Notes: generated from the sequence alone by a model not told the origin. Numbered from the stretch's first letter, positions 27,908 through 37,133 are shown. The stretch is 64,000 bases of DNA from Candidatus Bathyarchaeota archaeon A05DMB-2 (GCA_018475625.1 JAAKEZ010000009.1:50512-114511), one strand, 5' to 3'. A program made the numbers and translations.

Positions 27908-28134
27908 TGAGCAAAGAAGAGAAAGCATCCGAAGAAGAAAATATACCTTCAGAAGTCATCCAAATTATCGGGCGAACAGGCGTGACTGGCGAGATTACGC
28001 AGGTGCGAGTGCGCATCTTGGAAGGAAAAGATAAAGGACGCATCATAACACGAAACGTCAAGGGACCCGTGCGAATCCAAGACATCCTGATGCTGCGCGA
28101 AACAGAGCGAGAAGCGAAGAAAATCACCAGATAA
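27907..28134 (+). CDS. rps28e: 30S ribosomal protein S28e
   Basis: A 75-residue eukaryote-type S28e with an OB fold: [19 protein letters not shown] followed by [19 protein letters not shown]. The start is ATG 27907, overlapping the L7Ae stop (TGATG), with RBS AAGAGGAG; ATG 27904 is in frame just before. It is part of the small subunit. Confidence 0.95.
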   Translation: MSKEEKASEEENIPSEVIQIIGRTGVTGEITQVRVRILEGKDKGRIITRNVKGPVRIQDILMLRETEREAKKITR

Positions 28135-28169
28135 AAATGCAAAACCAAGCAGTATAGAGGAAACGCCAT

Positions 28170-28367
28170 ATGCCTAAACCACGAAAATGTTCATTCTGCG
28201 GCAACGATTTTCCAGCCGGCACGGGTATGATGTACGTCAAAAACGACGGGACCATCCTGTGGTTCTGTTCAGGCAAATGCAAGAAGAGTTCTCTGGGATT
28301 CAAGAGAGACCCACGGAAGCTCAAGTGGACAAAGTATTTCGGCAAAGAAGAGAAGGGAAAAGCCTAA
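28170..28367 (+). CDS. rpl24e: 50S ribosomal protein L24e
   Basis: A 65-residue zinc-binding L24e: [21 protein letters not shown], shown by the CxxC at residues 6-9, then [13 protein letters not shown] with the second Cys pair. It lies 35 bp after S28e. In many archaea ndk follows; here a convergent radical SAM gene follows instead. Confidence 0.95.
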   Translation: MPKPRKCSFCGNDFPAGTGMMYVKNDGTILWFCSGKCKKSSLGFKRDPRKLKWTKYFGKEEKGKA

Positions 28368-28382
28368 AACCGCAAATCGCGT

Positions 28383-29912
28383 TTACAGGTAGCCGTTTCC
28401 AACAATTTTTTCCCATAATGGCTTGTTGTGGACACAACCGATGTCAGGTTTTGTAACGTCTCCCTTGAAGTAGCTGTAAGCTCTTGCTCGGCATCCACCG
28501 CAGATGTACTTGTCTTTGCATGATGCGCATCCTACTGCTTTGCCATCAACTATGCAGTCCTGTAACAGTTCTCTGCTGCGAAGGTGCCAGAGAAACGGGT
28601 TGTTGTCCCATATGTCTTCGAAATTGTCCTTCAAGATATTCCCAAGAACTGTTTGGTTGTTTGTTGGGAAGAAAACACACGGTTTCACGTCGCCGTTGGG
28701 CTCCATGCAGCAGTATAATCGTCCAGCTCCGCATCCTCCGAGGAAGTCAGCCACACCTTCTATCCCTTGTTCGGCGGCGTAGTGGGCTTCAACCATGAAG
28801 CTTGCGTTGTACTTGTGTGAGAGGTCTCTGGTTACGCTGGCATATTGAGGACAGGTGCTGAAAAACCTGTCGGATTTAACACTTGATTTCCCGAACCGAA
28901 TTTCTTCTTCTTTCTGTTGCAGGTATAAGCCCATTATTTCCTTGCCTAGGGTTTCAAGCACGTAGAAGCGTTCGTCAGGTGTCAAATCCAGTTGGGCGTT
29001 GGCTTTAGCTCTGCCTGTGGGGATGTAGTTGAAATGCATGAATCTGGTGCCTAATTCTTTGGATAAGCCTATGAGCTTGTCGAGTTCGCCTAGGTTGTTT
29101 CGGTGCATTACGGTTGCGATGCAGGTGTCCACGCCTGCGTCTATGCAGTTTTTTATGCCGTCTAGGGTGCGGGCGAAGGCGTTTGGTACGCCTCTGAACT
29201 CGTCGTGAACTTGGGGTGACACGCCGTCCAAACTTATTTCCACATAATCAATTCCGACATCCTTGATCAGCTCTACGTTGTCTTTTGAGAGCAGGGTGCC
29301 GTTTGATGCTATGCTGACATATTCGATGCGTTTTGTCGCGTAAGCCGCAAGCTCAAAGAAGTCTTTTCGTGCTAGGGGTTCGCCTCCGCTGAAGGAAAGT
29401 GCGGGCAAGCCCACCCCAGCAATTTTGGAAAGCTTATCTATGACTTGTTTTGCCTCGTCCGTGGTTAACTCGGAACGTTTTCCCACGCCAGCGTTTTCGT
29501 AACAGTGCTTGCATTTGAGATTGCATTGGTACGTGAGGTTCCACACCACTTCGAATGGTCCGGCTGGAGTGAAGGGGAAACGGATGCCGTATTTCTCCAC
29601 GCCTTTCATCATTAAACCGAAACCCTTGAACCATGACTCACCATATCTTTCGTCTAGGAACTTTTTGTGCATGAATTCCCTATCAGCATGCAAGAAACGA
29701 CTTCCGAGCTCGTAGACCGGAAAAGCCGCTTTGCCACTTATTTCTTGGCATCGGGCGCACAAGGACACGGGTTCTCCCAAGAAGTATCTGAGAGAGTTGA
29801 GAAGCAATCCTCCGCATTCTGGGCACTCTTTGTCGAACCTGCCGATTATGGTCTTAAGTACTGGGTTTACAGTTATGGATAGAAGAGCGTTTTTGGCTGC
29901 TGCAACTTTCAT
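28383..29912 (-). CDS. Radical SAM/SPASM protein with an N-terminal zinc finger
   Basis: A 509-residue enzyme. Cys30/33 and Cys52/55 (CPECGG, CARC) form a probable zinc site; the radical SAM motif CNLKCKHC is at 130-137, followed by SFSGGEPLA; a C-terminal SPASM region has many Cys, ending CASCKDKYICGGCRARA. SPASM enzymes hold extra [4Fe-4S] clusters and modify peptides or tetrapyrroles (AhbC/AhbD of the alternative haem pathway are related). The substrate is not identifiable; no precursor peptide gene is seen nearby. ATG start; it is convergent with L24e. Confidence 0.85.
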   Translation of the reverse strand: MKVAAAKNALLSITVNPVLKTIIGRFDKECPECGGLLLNSLRYFLGEPVSLCARCQEISGKAAFPVYELGSRFLHADREFMHKKFLDERYGESWFKGFGLMMKGVEKYGIRFPFTPAGPFEVVWNLTYQCNLKCKHCYENAGVGKRSELTTDEAKQVIDKLSKIAGVGLPALSFSGGEPLARKDFFELAAYATKRIEYVSIASNGTLLSKDNVELIKDVGIDYVEISLDGVSPQVHDEFRGVPNAFARTLDGIKNCIDAGVDTCIATVMHRNNLGELDKLIGLSKELGTRFMHFNYIPTGRAKANAQLDLTPDERFYVLETLGKEIMGLYLQQKEEEIRFGKSSVKSDRFFSTCPQYASVTRDLSHKYNASFMVEAHYAAEQGIEGVADFLGGCGAGRLYCCMEPNGDVKPCVFFPTNNQTVLGNILKDNFEDIWDNNPFLWHLRSRELLQDCIVDGKAVGCASCKDKYICGGCRARAYSYFKGDVTKPDIGCVHNKPLWEKIVGNGYL

Positions 29913-30141
29913 GGTTTAACACCATAAAATTTTAGAGCCGCGAACCTAGTTTATCCACCAGCTTTTCTGGTTCGAGTGTGCTTACCTTTAATTTTTTTTA
30001 AGCGTTAATGCTCTCATAAGTTTATGTGACTGTGCAGGCACAACAACAAATAGCCATCTGAGTATATCTGATTTGGATACGTGTCACCTCCAGAAAGAAC
30101 GGATTTATTAATACTTGCGATATTTTCATGTGGGAAGAAAG

Positions 30142-30381
30142 ATGAGCAAGAAAAAAAGAACAACCAAATCGAAGCCGAAAAAAGTAGATTTACTTGAAAT
30201 ATCCGATTCCAAAAGACTCATGGTTCTTCAAGAAGCTAAAGAGAACCTGAGGCAGAGAATGGAGGAGGCTAAAGTTTGGCAGTTCTTCGCCGAAAACGAC
30301 AGAGTGACCATAAATGGTCAGACGATAGATTTTGAAAACGGTGGACTCACTGGACTCACATACGAAGAATTGCCTAACTAA
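30142..30381 (+). CDS. Small basic-helical protein, unknown
   Basis: A 79-residue protein with a Lys-rich N-terminus (MSKKKRTTKSKPKK), a long charged helix (SKRLMVLQEAKENLRQRMEE), and a short alpha/beta end, VTINGQTIDFENGG. The ATG at 30142 follows GGGAAGAAAG. I do not recognise it; the basic start could suggest nucleic-acid contact. The stop is 26 bp from the convergent tRNA gene. Confidence 0.55.
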   Translation: MSKKKRTTKSKPKKVDLLEISDSKRLMVLQEAKENLRQRMEEAKVWQFFAENDRVTINGQTIDFENGGLTGLTYEELPN

Positions 30382-30407
30382 GCCCAAATTCTCTCAAAAA
30401 CGGATGT

Positions 30408-30511
30408 TGGTAGCGGGGACTAGATTTGAACTAGTGATCTCTGGGTCTCTCACAGCGCGATCAGGCGCCGTTATGAGCCCAGCGGGTTAATCCTGGCTAC
30501 CCCACCCCGCT
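30408..30511 (-). tRNA. Initiator tRNA-Met (CAU) with a 25-nt intron and encoded CCA
   Basis: Acceptor strands AGCGGGG (30505-30511) and CCCCGCT (30412-30418) pair perfectly, followed by A73 and CCA. The D stem is GGGT/ACCC; the T arm is ACTAG-TTCAAAT-CTAGT. The anticodon stem is CTGGG/CCCAG with three G-C pairs below the loop, the initiator mark, and the loop reads CTCATAA. An intron occupies 30447-30471 at the canonical 37/38 site, where a bulge-helix-bulge forms: CTCA/TGAG four-pair helix between bulges TAA and AGA, then hairpin CGGCGC/GCGCTG. Confidence 0.95.
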
Positions 30512-30521
30512 ACGAGAACTG

Positions 30522-30540
30522 TTCAGCATCGCTTGCTGAA
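30522..30540 (-). other. Hairpin directly upstream of tRNA-iMet
   Basis: TTCAGCA-TCGCT-TGCTGAA is a seven-pair stem with a five-base loop, ending 10 bases before the 5' end of the tRNA. It may be part of a 5' leader removed by RNase P, or a stop signal for the opposite strand. Confidence 0.4.
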
Positions 30541-30649
30541 TCCTTTTTAGTACTACCGCTTGTCAAATATTAATAGTTTCTTTTTCGCTTCTCGGCAAAA
30601 GCATTTTAGTGTCGAAATAATCTACTCTGTAAGCATGGTGCAGTAGCTG

Positions 30650-31294
30650 ATGGACAAGCCGTACTTGCGTGAACTATTCAAACCAGCGCTTGAAAACCCC
30701 GTCTTCGTCCAAGGGCTTCCTGGCTTCGGCAACGTCGGGAGAATAGCGGCGCATCTTTTGATAAAGTTTTGTGAGGCTAAACCTTTTGCGGAGTTGTATT
30801 CGCCTTCTTTCCCAGACTACGTTTCCGTAAGCACGAAGGGAATATGCTACCTGCCCAAGTACGAGTTTTACGCTGCGCCAATGGAAAATAACAACTTGGT
30901 CATCATGACGGGCGAAACCCAGCCCTCGTTCGACGATGTGTTGGCGCACTACGAAGTCTGCGGTGACATAGTGGATTTCGTCGAGAAACTCGGCTGCCAC
31001 TTCATCATAACCATGGGCGGCGTTCCCATAACTGAAGACAAAAACCAAGTGTACGTGGCTGCCACCTCACCGCGGCTGGCGACAGAGTTCATGGAGAAAG
31101 GCGCAGTAATCTACAGCAAAGGCAGAATAGTCGGAGGAACCGGGCTAACGTTGGCGCTTGCAAAAGAACGCGAGCTTGACGGTGTCTGCCTGCTGGGCTC
31201 CACGACAGGGTTTAAGGCGGACCGCGGGGCTGGATTCATGGTTTTCAAGTTCTTAATGAAAGCTTTAGGAAAAGAGATAAAAGAAGGGTTATAA
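30650..31294 (+). CDS. PAC2-family protein (proteasome assembly chaperone-like)
   Basis: A 214-residue PAC2 domain protein: VFVQGLPGFGNVGRIAAHLL at residues 18-37, LVIMTGETQPS, VEKLGCHFIITMGG, and GGTGLTLALAKERELDG, which are family landmarks. The family is related to proteasome assembly chaperones and purine-nucleoside-phosphorylase-like folds, and its role in archaea is not settled. ATG start at 30650. It is followed 20 bp later by a small membrane protein gene. Confidence 0.85.
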   Translation: MDKPYLRELFKPALENPVFVQGLPGFGNVGRIAAHLLIKFCEAKPFAELYSPSFPDYVSVSTKGICYLPKYEFYAAPMENNNLVIMTGETQPSFDDVLAHYEVCGDIVDFVEKLGCHFIITMGGVPITEDKNQVYVAATSPRLATEFMEKGAVIYSKGRIVGGTGLTLALAKERELDGVCLLGSTTGFKADRGAGFMVFKFLMKALGKEIKEGL

Positions 31295-31323
31295 GAAAAA
31301 CAGTAACAACGGTCGTGTATGGC

Positions 31324-31554
31324 ATGAACGAAAACACCAGCATCGGCGAATTGGACATGGGTTCAAAATTCTGGAGAGTCTTTTTAGTGGTGGTGACTGC
31401 TTTTCTCATTTTCGCGGGTCCAACATACGTCTCCTATGTGCTCTCTGACATTCTCAAAGTGAACTATACTGCCTCAGTGGTTTCGGGGCTTGTCTTGTTC
31501 GCACTGGGCTTAGTGTTGATGGTTTTTCTTATCCGCAAGAAAATCATAATGTAA
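31324..31554 (+). CDS. Small membrane protein, two helices
   Basis: A 76-residue protein from ATG 31324 (GTG 31315 is also in frame). Two hydrophobic helices, VFLVVVTAFLIFAGPTYVSY and VSGLVLFALGLVLMVFLI, are separated by a short loop, with a basic end. No family recognised. It is probably cotranscribed with the PAC2 gene. Confidence 0.6.
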   Translation: MNENTSIGELDMGSKFWRVFLVVVTAFLIFAGPTYVSYVLSDILKVNYTASVVSGLVLFALGLVLMVFLIRKKIIM

Positions 31555-31706
31555 GGGTTTGCCTCAGATACCCCAGGGTGCATCATCAGATTCAGCTTTC
31601 AGGATTCTTCATCGGCGTGATCTAAAGATTCAGACGGTTTTTATTAAATCTTCTTTTAACTCATCGTCAGAAAGGCATATAAGATATACCCAAAGATATA
31701 TTAAAT

Positions 31707-32312
31707 ATGCAAGAAGAGAAGCGGAAACGACTAGAGGAAATCGCAAACAAGAACGATGAAACCACAAAGAGAACAACCATCATACTAGAAAAAGAAGAAA
31801 GAGAATACATAGACTCACTCATAAAAGAGGGCAAAGAACCCGGAATCAAACCACTCATTAGCAAAATGCTCGACGTGTACAGAAGCATGATGATCTATGA
31901 CTGGCGCTTCCCAGGAGAATACTACTGCGGCATAAGCCGCATCGCCTTCGTCAACGTAGAACTCATCAACATCCTCATCCAGCAAATCCCAAGGGAGAAA
32001 TGGCACGAAATCGGCAGAAAAATGGGCGACGCACTGAAAGTGTCAATGGAAACCACGTTGGGACTGGACACATCACAACGCGAGAATTGGGAAAGTGTCT
32101 TTAAAAGGATTCGCGTGCAGGGCTTCGGCGACTTCTTCCTGAAGGACAAGTACCTGCTCATCAAGACACCGTTCATCGGCAACGCTGAAATCTGGCAAGG
32201 AATTCTAGAAGGGATGTTCGGATTGGAGTTAGATATGAAAGCGTCAGTGCCTCCGCTTGTTTTTGAGATAACAAAACGAAACAGCCACCTCGACAGCGCA
32301 ATAAGCGCTTAA
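31707..32312 (+). CDS. Putative ribbon-helix-helix regulator with a sensor-like domain
   Basis: A 201-residue protein. The N-terminal charged helix is followed by TTIILEKEEREYIDSLIKEG (about residues 22-41), which fits an RHH DNA-binding fold. The rest (YYCGISRIAFVNVELINILI to the C-terminus) is a compact alpha/beta region I cannot name. A target or ligand is not visible. The ATG at 31707 lies only a few bases past AGATATATTAAAT, so the message may be leaderless. AAGATATA occurs twice just upstream (31681 and 31693), a possible self-binding site. Confidence 0.55.
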   Translation: MQEEKRKRLEEIANKNDETTKRTTIILEKEEREYIDSLIKEGKEPGIKPLISKMLDVYRSMMIYDWRFPGEYYCGISRIAFVNVELINILIQQIPREKWHEIGRKMGDALKVSMETTLGLDTSQRENWESVFKRIRVQGFGDFFLKDKYLLIKTPFIGNAEIWQGILEGMFGLELDMKASVPPLVFEITKRNSHLDSAISA

Positions 32313-32552
32313 AGATTCAATAGTTAATGTTAAAAGGGATAGGTTTATTAGGAAACACGACTTAAGGTGCCTTTCAGTGGTAGATGATGAGGGATCGCGT
32401 TCACGAAAGGCGATTGCGTTCATCCCAGCAATTAGCCTAAACACGAAAACTTATTCTACCGCACGCACAGTCCCTCAAGAACCAACAAAATTTTCGAACC
32501 GAGAAAATCGCCTAAACGTGTTTTTAAACAAAAAGATAGGTGGTGATGGAAA

Positions 32553-33551
32553 CTGGAAAAAGTAAAATTCGCGATACCAGCGGGCTCTCTGTCCAAAGCA
32601 ACGTTTGAGATACTTCAGCGTTCAGGATACAAAGTATCAGGTCAAGAACGCACCTACCGCCCCACCATAAACGATCCAAAAATCGAGTTAAAAATCCTAA
32701 GACCCCAAGAAATCCCAGTGTTTGTCAGTGAAGGCTTACAAGACGTAGCCATCACGGGGCAAGACTGGATAAAGGAAACTTGCGCCGACGTAGAGATGCT
32801 GCAGGACTTGGAGTACGGGAAGATTAGGCTGGTTGTGGCTGTTCCAAAAAGCTTCGCGACCAACTCGATAACCGACTTGATGGAGGACTTATGGAGTAAG
32901 GGCAGAAACTTCCGAGTCTCAACTGAATACCTGAACATCGCCGCTGAATACATAAAAAGTAACCCTGCCTACCAGAAGCGCTTCGGCGACGCAGAACCCT
33001 TAATCGTGACGCCGTGGTGGAGAAAAGGCAGCAACACAAGAGCCAAGATTTTCCTCTCGTTCGGTGCCACAGAAGCAAAACCGCCCGAAAACTCTGACTG
33101 CATCATCGACGTAACCGAAACAGGCTCCACCATAGAGGCAAACAACCTGAAAATCATCGACACCGTCATGCGCTCCTCGGCGGTGCTGATAGCCAACAAA
33201 ACCGCGCTGCGAGACCCAGAAAAGAAGGAGAAAATCTACGACATCCTAACCCTGCTGAAAGGCGTAGTGGACGGTTCCAAGAGAATCCACATATTCGTTA
33301 ACGTGAAAAAGTCAAACCTGCAGAAACTGCTCGCGGAGCTGCCGGCACTGAAGAACCCGACGATAGCGCCGTTGGCGGATGAAAACTGGTGCTCAGTCAA
33401 CACCATCATCGAAAAAGACCACCTCATAGAGCTGTTGCCCAAAATCCGCAAACTCGCCCAAGGCATAGTCGTGTACGAGCCAAGGCAAGTGCTGGCTTTA
33501 GACCAAATAACAAGGAGAGAAACAGACAAATGCCCAAGCAAGCCCGGGTGA
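32553..33551 (+). CDS. hisG: ATP phosphoribosyltransferase, long form, probable CTG start
   Basis: The first enzyme of histidine synthesis, 332 residues if started at CTG 32553. The N-terminal VKFAIPAGSLSKATFEIL block is essential to the fold and lies upstream of the first GTG in frame (32718). No ATG/GTG/TTG exists between the in-frame stop at 32544-32546 and that GTG. AGGTGGTGAT at 32538-32547 is a strong ribosome-binding site five bases before CTG. The C-terminal regulatory domain (IHIFVNVKKSNLQKLLAELP) marks the long HisG form that works without HisZ and is inhibited by histidine. It heads the his operon. Confidence 0.93.
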   Translation: MEKVKFAIPAGSLSKATFEILQRSGYKVSGQERTYRPTINDPKIELKILRPQEIPVFVSEGLQDVAITGQDWIKETCADVEMLQDLEYGKIRLVVAVPKSFATNSITDLMEDLWSKGRNFRVSTEYLNIAAEYIKSNPAYQKRFGDAEPLIVTPWWRKGSNTRAKIFLSFGATEAKPPENSDCIIDVTETGSTIEANNLKIIDTVMRSSAVLIANKTALRDPEKKEKIYDILTLLKGVVDGSKRIHIFVNVKKSNLQKLLAELPALKNPTIAPLADENWCSVNTIIEKDHLIELLPKIRKLAQGIVVYEPRQVLALDQITRRETDKCPSKPG

Positions 33552-34834
33552 GATTGTGGGAAGCCTCGGCACTGCCGCCAGACTGGTTCAAAAGACAACC
33601 GCCAAGCGATAAGGCAAACGAGCGAATCGAAAATGACGCCAAAGCCATAATCGCCAAAGTGGTCGAGGACGGCGATTCAGCAGTGGTTGAGCTTACCGAG
33701 AAATTCGACAAAGCACGCGTAGACGCCAAAAACCTCCGAGTCACCGCCGCAGAAATTGAAGAAGCCTATCGTGCGGTCACGGCGGAACAGGTTTCCGCCC
33801 TCAAATTCATGAAAACCAAAGTAGCTGCCTTCGAGAAACGCGTCTTGGAGCGAGCGGAATTCGCGACTTCCAAAGATGGCATCACGATTAGAAGCGTACT
33901 GCGACCAATCGAGAGCGTCGGCTGCTACGTCCCAGGCGGACAAGCGGCGTATCCAAGCACTCTGGTCATGACCGCGGTTCCAGCAAAAGCGGCGGGAGTT
34001 CCCAGAGTGGTTGTTTGTTCGCCGCCCAGCGCCAAGGGCGAAGTGAACCCGTTGGTTCTGGTAGCCGCTGACATCTGCGGAGTGGACGAAGTCTACAGGG
34101 TCGGGGGCGTTCAAGCCATCGCCGCCTTAGCTTACGGCACAGAAACCATCCGTCCGGTGAAGAAAATCGTGGGTCCAGGCAGCAGGTACGTGACGATGGC
34201 GAAGATACTCGTTTCAAAGGATGTGGCGATTGACATGCCCGCTGGTCCCAGCGAAGTCCTTGTTCTGGCAGATGAGACAGCGAACCCGCGGTTAATCGCT
34301 TTTGACATGATTTCTCAGGCTGAGCACGGCGTAGACAGCGTCGCCGGACTGATTACCACATCTGAGAAGCTTGCAGGAGAGGTGCGGAGTTTGCTGGCGG
34401 AAACTGCTGCCTCCGTGGTGCGTGGCGAAATCGTTGCGAAAGCGTTGGAGAAGTACGGTTTCATAATTACCTGCAAAGACATGGCTGAGGCTGTTGAGTT
34501 GGCGAATGCTTTTGCTCCTGAACACATCGAAATTATTACGCAGAATCCTGGCAAAGTAGTGGAGAAAATCACGTCAGCAGGGCTAATTCTCGTCGGCTCG
34601 TACAGTCCCGTTGCGTTGAGCGATTACGCAAGCGGCACAAACCACGTTTTGCCCACGGGCGGTTTTGGAAGCGCCTATTCAGGCTTATCCGCGCTCGACT
34701 TCACGAGGAGAGTCAGCATCGTTGAGAGTTCAAAGGAAGGATTACAAAGCGTGCAGAAACGCGTGAAGGTTATAACGGAAGCAGAGAATCTTCCCAATCA
34801 CTACAAGGCTGTTGCAGCGAGGTTTGAAAAATGA
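33530..34834 (+). CDS. hisD: Histidinol dehydrogenase
   Basis: A 434-residue HisD, catalysing the last two oxidations to histidine. Landmarks: SVGCYVPGGQAAYPSTLVMT, VGGVQAIAALAYGTET, GPGSRYVTMAK, and AEHGVDSVAGL with the zinc ligands. The ATG at 33530 has AAGGAGAGA upstream and lies 22 bases inside hisG, so the two are translationally coupled. It ends overlapping hisC by four bases (ATGA). Confidence 0.96.
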   Translation: MPKQARVRLWEASALPPDWFKRQPPSDKANERIENDAKAIIAKVVEDGDSAVVELTEKFDKARVDAKNLRVTAAEIEEAYRAVTAEQVSALKFMKTKVAAFEKRVLERAEFATSKDGITIRSVLRPIESVGCYVPGGQAAYPSTLVMTAVPAKAAGVPRVVVCSPPSAKGEVNPLVLVAADICGVDEVYRVGGVQAIAALAYGTETIRPVKKIVGPGSRYVTMAKILVSKDVAIDMPAGPSEVLVLADETANPRLIAFDMISQAEHGVDSVAGLITTSEKLAGEVRSLLAETAASVVRGEIVAKALEKYGFIITCKDMAEAVELANAFAPEHIEIITQNPGKVVEKITSAGLILVGSYSPVALSDYASGTNHVLPTGGFGSAYSGLSALDFTRRVSIVESSKEGLQSVQKRVKVITEAENLPNHYKAVAARFEK

Positions 34835-35946
34835 ACATAGAATGCAAGAAGTGGCTGGAACAGAAGCTCGCGAAGATAGATGCATTAGAAAGCTATGTAC
34901 CTGAAAAAACCATTGAAAAATTAGCAAAACAGTATGAGTTGTCTCCTGCCGACATCGTGAAGCTGAACTTTAACGAAAACCTGTACATACCGCGGGAAAA
35001 GCTTGTGGCGCTCCTGAAGGAGGTGGCGGACGAATGCGATTTACGGCTTTATCCGCAGGAGGAAGAGGAAAAACTGCGCGAAGCTATAGGCGAATACCTC
35101 AGGCTGCCGCAAGCCAGCGTTGCAGTCGGGAATTCAAGCGACGAAGTGATGGACAGGATTACGCGTTTGTTCTTGGAGAGAGGAGACCGCGCCGTCACGT
35201 TTGCGCCCACGTTCAGCGTCTTCAGATACTGCGTGAAGTACCAAGGCGCGGAGTACGTTGCGGTTCCGCTTCGAGGGGGCTTCTCGCTTGATGTCGAGAC
35301 GATGCGTGCCGCCTTCACGCCTGAAACGAAACTTCTGTATCTCTGCTCGCCCAATAATCCGACGGGGAACCAGTTTGAACAGGACGCGGTTGAGGCATTG
35401 ATTGAAGAGTTCCCCGGCATAGTTATGGTCGACGAAGCGTATGGCGAGTACGCGGACTACTCCGTGGTGCCGTTAATAGACAAGTATGAGAACCTTGTAG
35501 TGCTGCGGACGTTCTCGAAAGCCTTCGGCTTGGCAGGGCTCCGGCTCGGCTACGCCTTGGCTAACCCATTGCTGGCGAATGCGGTTAACAAGATTCCCGC
35601 GCCTTACGCGATTAACGTTGTGTCGTTGACGATGGGCAGGAAGCTGCTGGAAAACGCAGGCGTAGTCAGGGAAGCTGTTGCCGCGTTGAAGACGGAACGG
35701 GAGAAACTGATAAACGAACTGAACGCGATAAGAGGTGTGGAAGCGTTCGATTCGCGGACAAATTTCGTGCTGTTCAACACCGCCAAGCCGTATGAGGATG
35801 TTTACGTGAACATGCTGAAGCGTGGCTTAATCCTCAAGAAGCTTGGGAAACTGTTGATGTACGAAAACTGCCTCAGAACCACGGTGGGGTTGCCCGGGAT
35901 GAACGGCAAACTCCTGAAGGCGCTACGAGAGTATTTGGGTGATTAA
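34831..35946 (+). CDS. hisC: Histidinol-phosphate aminotransferase
   Basis: A 371-residue PLP enzyme of fold type I. It has the substrate loop (LNFNENLY), CSPNNPTGNQ, MVDEAYGEYADYS, and the PLP-lysine motif RTFSKAFGLAGLRLGYA. It converts imidazole-acetol phosphate to histidinol phosphate with glutamate. ATGA overlap with hisD and a 2-bp gap to hisB show a tight operon. Confidence 0.95.
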   Translation: MNIECKKWLEQKLAKIDALESYVPEKTIEKLAKQYELSPADIVKLNFNENLYIPREKLVALLKEVADECDLRLYPQEEEEKLREAIGEYLRLPQASVAVGNSSDEVMDRITRLFLERGDRAVTFAPTFSVFRYCVKYQGAEYVAVPLRGGFSLDVETMRAAFTPETKLLYLCSPNNPTGNQFEQDAVEALIEEFPGIVMVDEAYGEYADYSVVPLIDKYENLVVLRTFSKAFGLAGLRLGYALANPLLANAVNKIPAPYAINVVSLTMGRKLLENAGVVREAVAALKTEREKLINELNAIRGVEAFDSRTNFVLFNTAKPYEDVYVNMLKRGLILKKLGKLLMYENCLRTTVGLPGMNGKLLKALREYLGD

Positions 35947-35948
35947 GC

Positions 35949-36524
35949 ATGAGAAAGGATGAAGTGTACAGGAAAACGAAGGAAACAGAAGTCAGCGTGA
36001 AAGTAAACCTCGACGGAGAAGGAAAAGCCGACATAGACACAGGCGTGCCCTTCCTAGACCACATGATAACCTCGCTGGCGACACACAGCATGATAGACAT
36101 AACCGCCAAAGTCAAGGGCGACCTGAGGCACCATGCTGTTGAAGACTTAGCCATCGGCTTAGGCGAAGCGATGAATAAAGCATTGAGCTCCAGAGAAGGA
36201 ATCGCACGGTTCGGAAACGCTGCGGCACCCATGGACTGTTCCCTCGCGTTCGCAGCAGTAGACCTCGTCAAACGCCCATACTTCAAAATCGACCTGAAAC
36301 TGCGCGGCAAAAAAGTCGAAGACATGCCCACAGAAGACATCAACCACTTCTTCGAGTCACTGGCAACCTCACTGTGCGCCAACGTCCACATGGTCGTCCA
36401 GTACGGCAACAACGACCACCACAAGGCAGAAGCCGCCGTCAAAGCCCTCGCGCTGTCTCTGAGGCAAGCAGTAGCCATCGACCCGAAGCGGAAAGGTGTG
36501 CCAAGCTCCAAGGGAGTAATCTGA
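35949..36524 (+). CDS. hisB: Imidazoleglycerol-phosphate dehydratase
   Basis: A 191-residue single-function HisB. Metal ligands appear in FLDHMITSLATHS, DLRHHAVEDLAIGLGEA, and the C-terminal NNDHHKAEAAVKALA. It makes imidazole-acetol phosphate. The stop overlaps the hisH start (TGATG). No phosphatase domain is fused, so histidinol-phosphate phosphatase must lie elsewhere. Confidence 0.96.
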   Translation: MRKDEVYRKTKETEVSVKVNLDGEGKADIDTGVPFLDHMITSLATHSMIDITAKVKGDLRHHAVEDLAIGLGEAMNKALSSREGIARFGNAAAPMDCSLAFAAVDLVKRPYFKIDLKLRGKKVEDMPTEDINHFFESLATSLCANVHMVVQYGNNDHHKAEAAVKALALSLRQAVAIDPKRKGVPSSKGVI

Positions 36525-37129
36525 TGCCCGAAGCAGTGATTTTCGATTATGGAGTCGGCAACCTCCTAAGCCTAAAATGCGCTCTCGAAAAAGTTGGGTT
36601 AGACGCGGAAATCACCGTGTCACCGAAGCAACTGCAGAAAGCGGACGCTATCGCGTTGCCAGGCGTGGGCAACTTTTCCGCTGCCGTCACCAAACTCGAC
36701 TCGGTGAAAGAAACGTTATTGGACGCTGTGGAAAGCGGCACACCCCTAATCGGAATATGCCTCGGCTTGCAACTATTCTTTCCAGAAAGCGAAGAAGGAC
36801 CCGGGGAAGGCTTAGGACTTTTCGAGGGCAAAACCGTCAGGCTCCGAGGTTCAGTCAAGGTGCCGCACATGGGTTGGAACACACTTCGCATAGTGAAGCC
36901 GAACCCGCTTTTTGATGGCATGGCGGATGGGTCTTACGTGTACTTTGTGCACTCGCTTTACCCCGTGCCCGCGGACAAGGAGATAGTGGCTGCAGAAACA
37001 GAGTACGGCACCACATTCACTTCAGCCATAGCCAGCCGCAACGTTTTTGGCACGCAGTTTCACCCCGAAAAATCAGGCGACGTCGGCTTAACGATTTTAA
37101 AGAACTTTGCGAAGACAGTGAAAAGGTGA
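36524..37129 (+). CDS. hisH: Imidazole glycerol phosphate synthase, glutaminase subunit
   Basis: A 201-residue class I amidotransferase. The nucleophile is in GICLGLQLFF, and His/Glu of the triad in GTQFHPEKSG near the end. It supplies ammonia to HisF. Start ATG 36524 shares bases with the hisB stop; the frame stays open upstream, but that part is the hisB shadow. Next gene hisA begins 4 bp after the stop. Confidence 0.95.
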   Translation: MPEAVIFDYGVGNLLSLKCALEKVGLDAEITVSPKQLQKADAIALPGVGNFSAAVTKLDSVKETLLDAVESGTPLIGICLGLQLFFPESEEGPGEGLGLFEGKTVRLRGSVKVPHMGWNTLRIVKPNPLFDGMADGSYVYFVHSLYPVPADKEIVAAETEYGTTFTSAIASRNVFGTQFHPEKSGDVGLTILKNFAKTVKR

Positions 37130-37133
37130 CGTA

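Noticed and set aside
32370..32420. Leader hairpin before hisG (GGGAT to ATCCC) as a riboswitch
   Set aside because: The stem is short and interrupted, and no known archaeal histidine riboswitch matches.
32377..32565. 62-residue plus-strand frame before hisG
   Set aside because: No ribosome-binding site or motif, and it overlaps the hisG ribosome-binding site and start region. The translation looks random.
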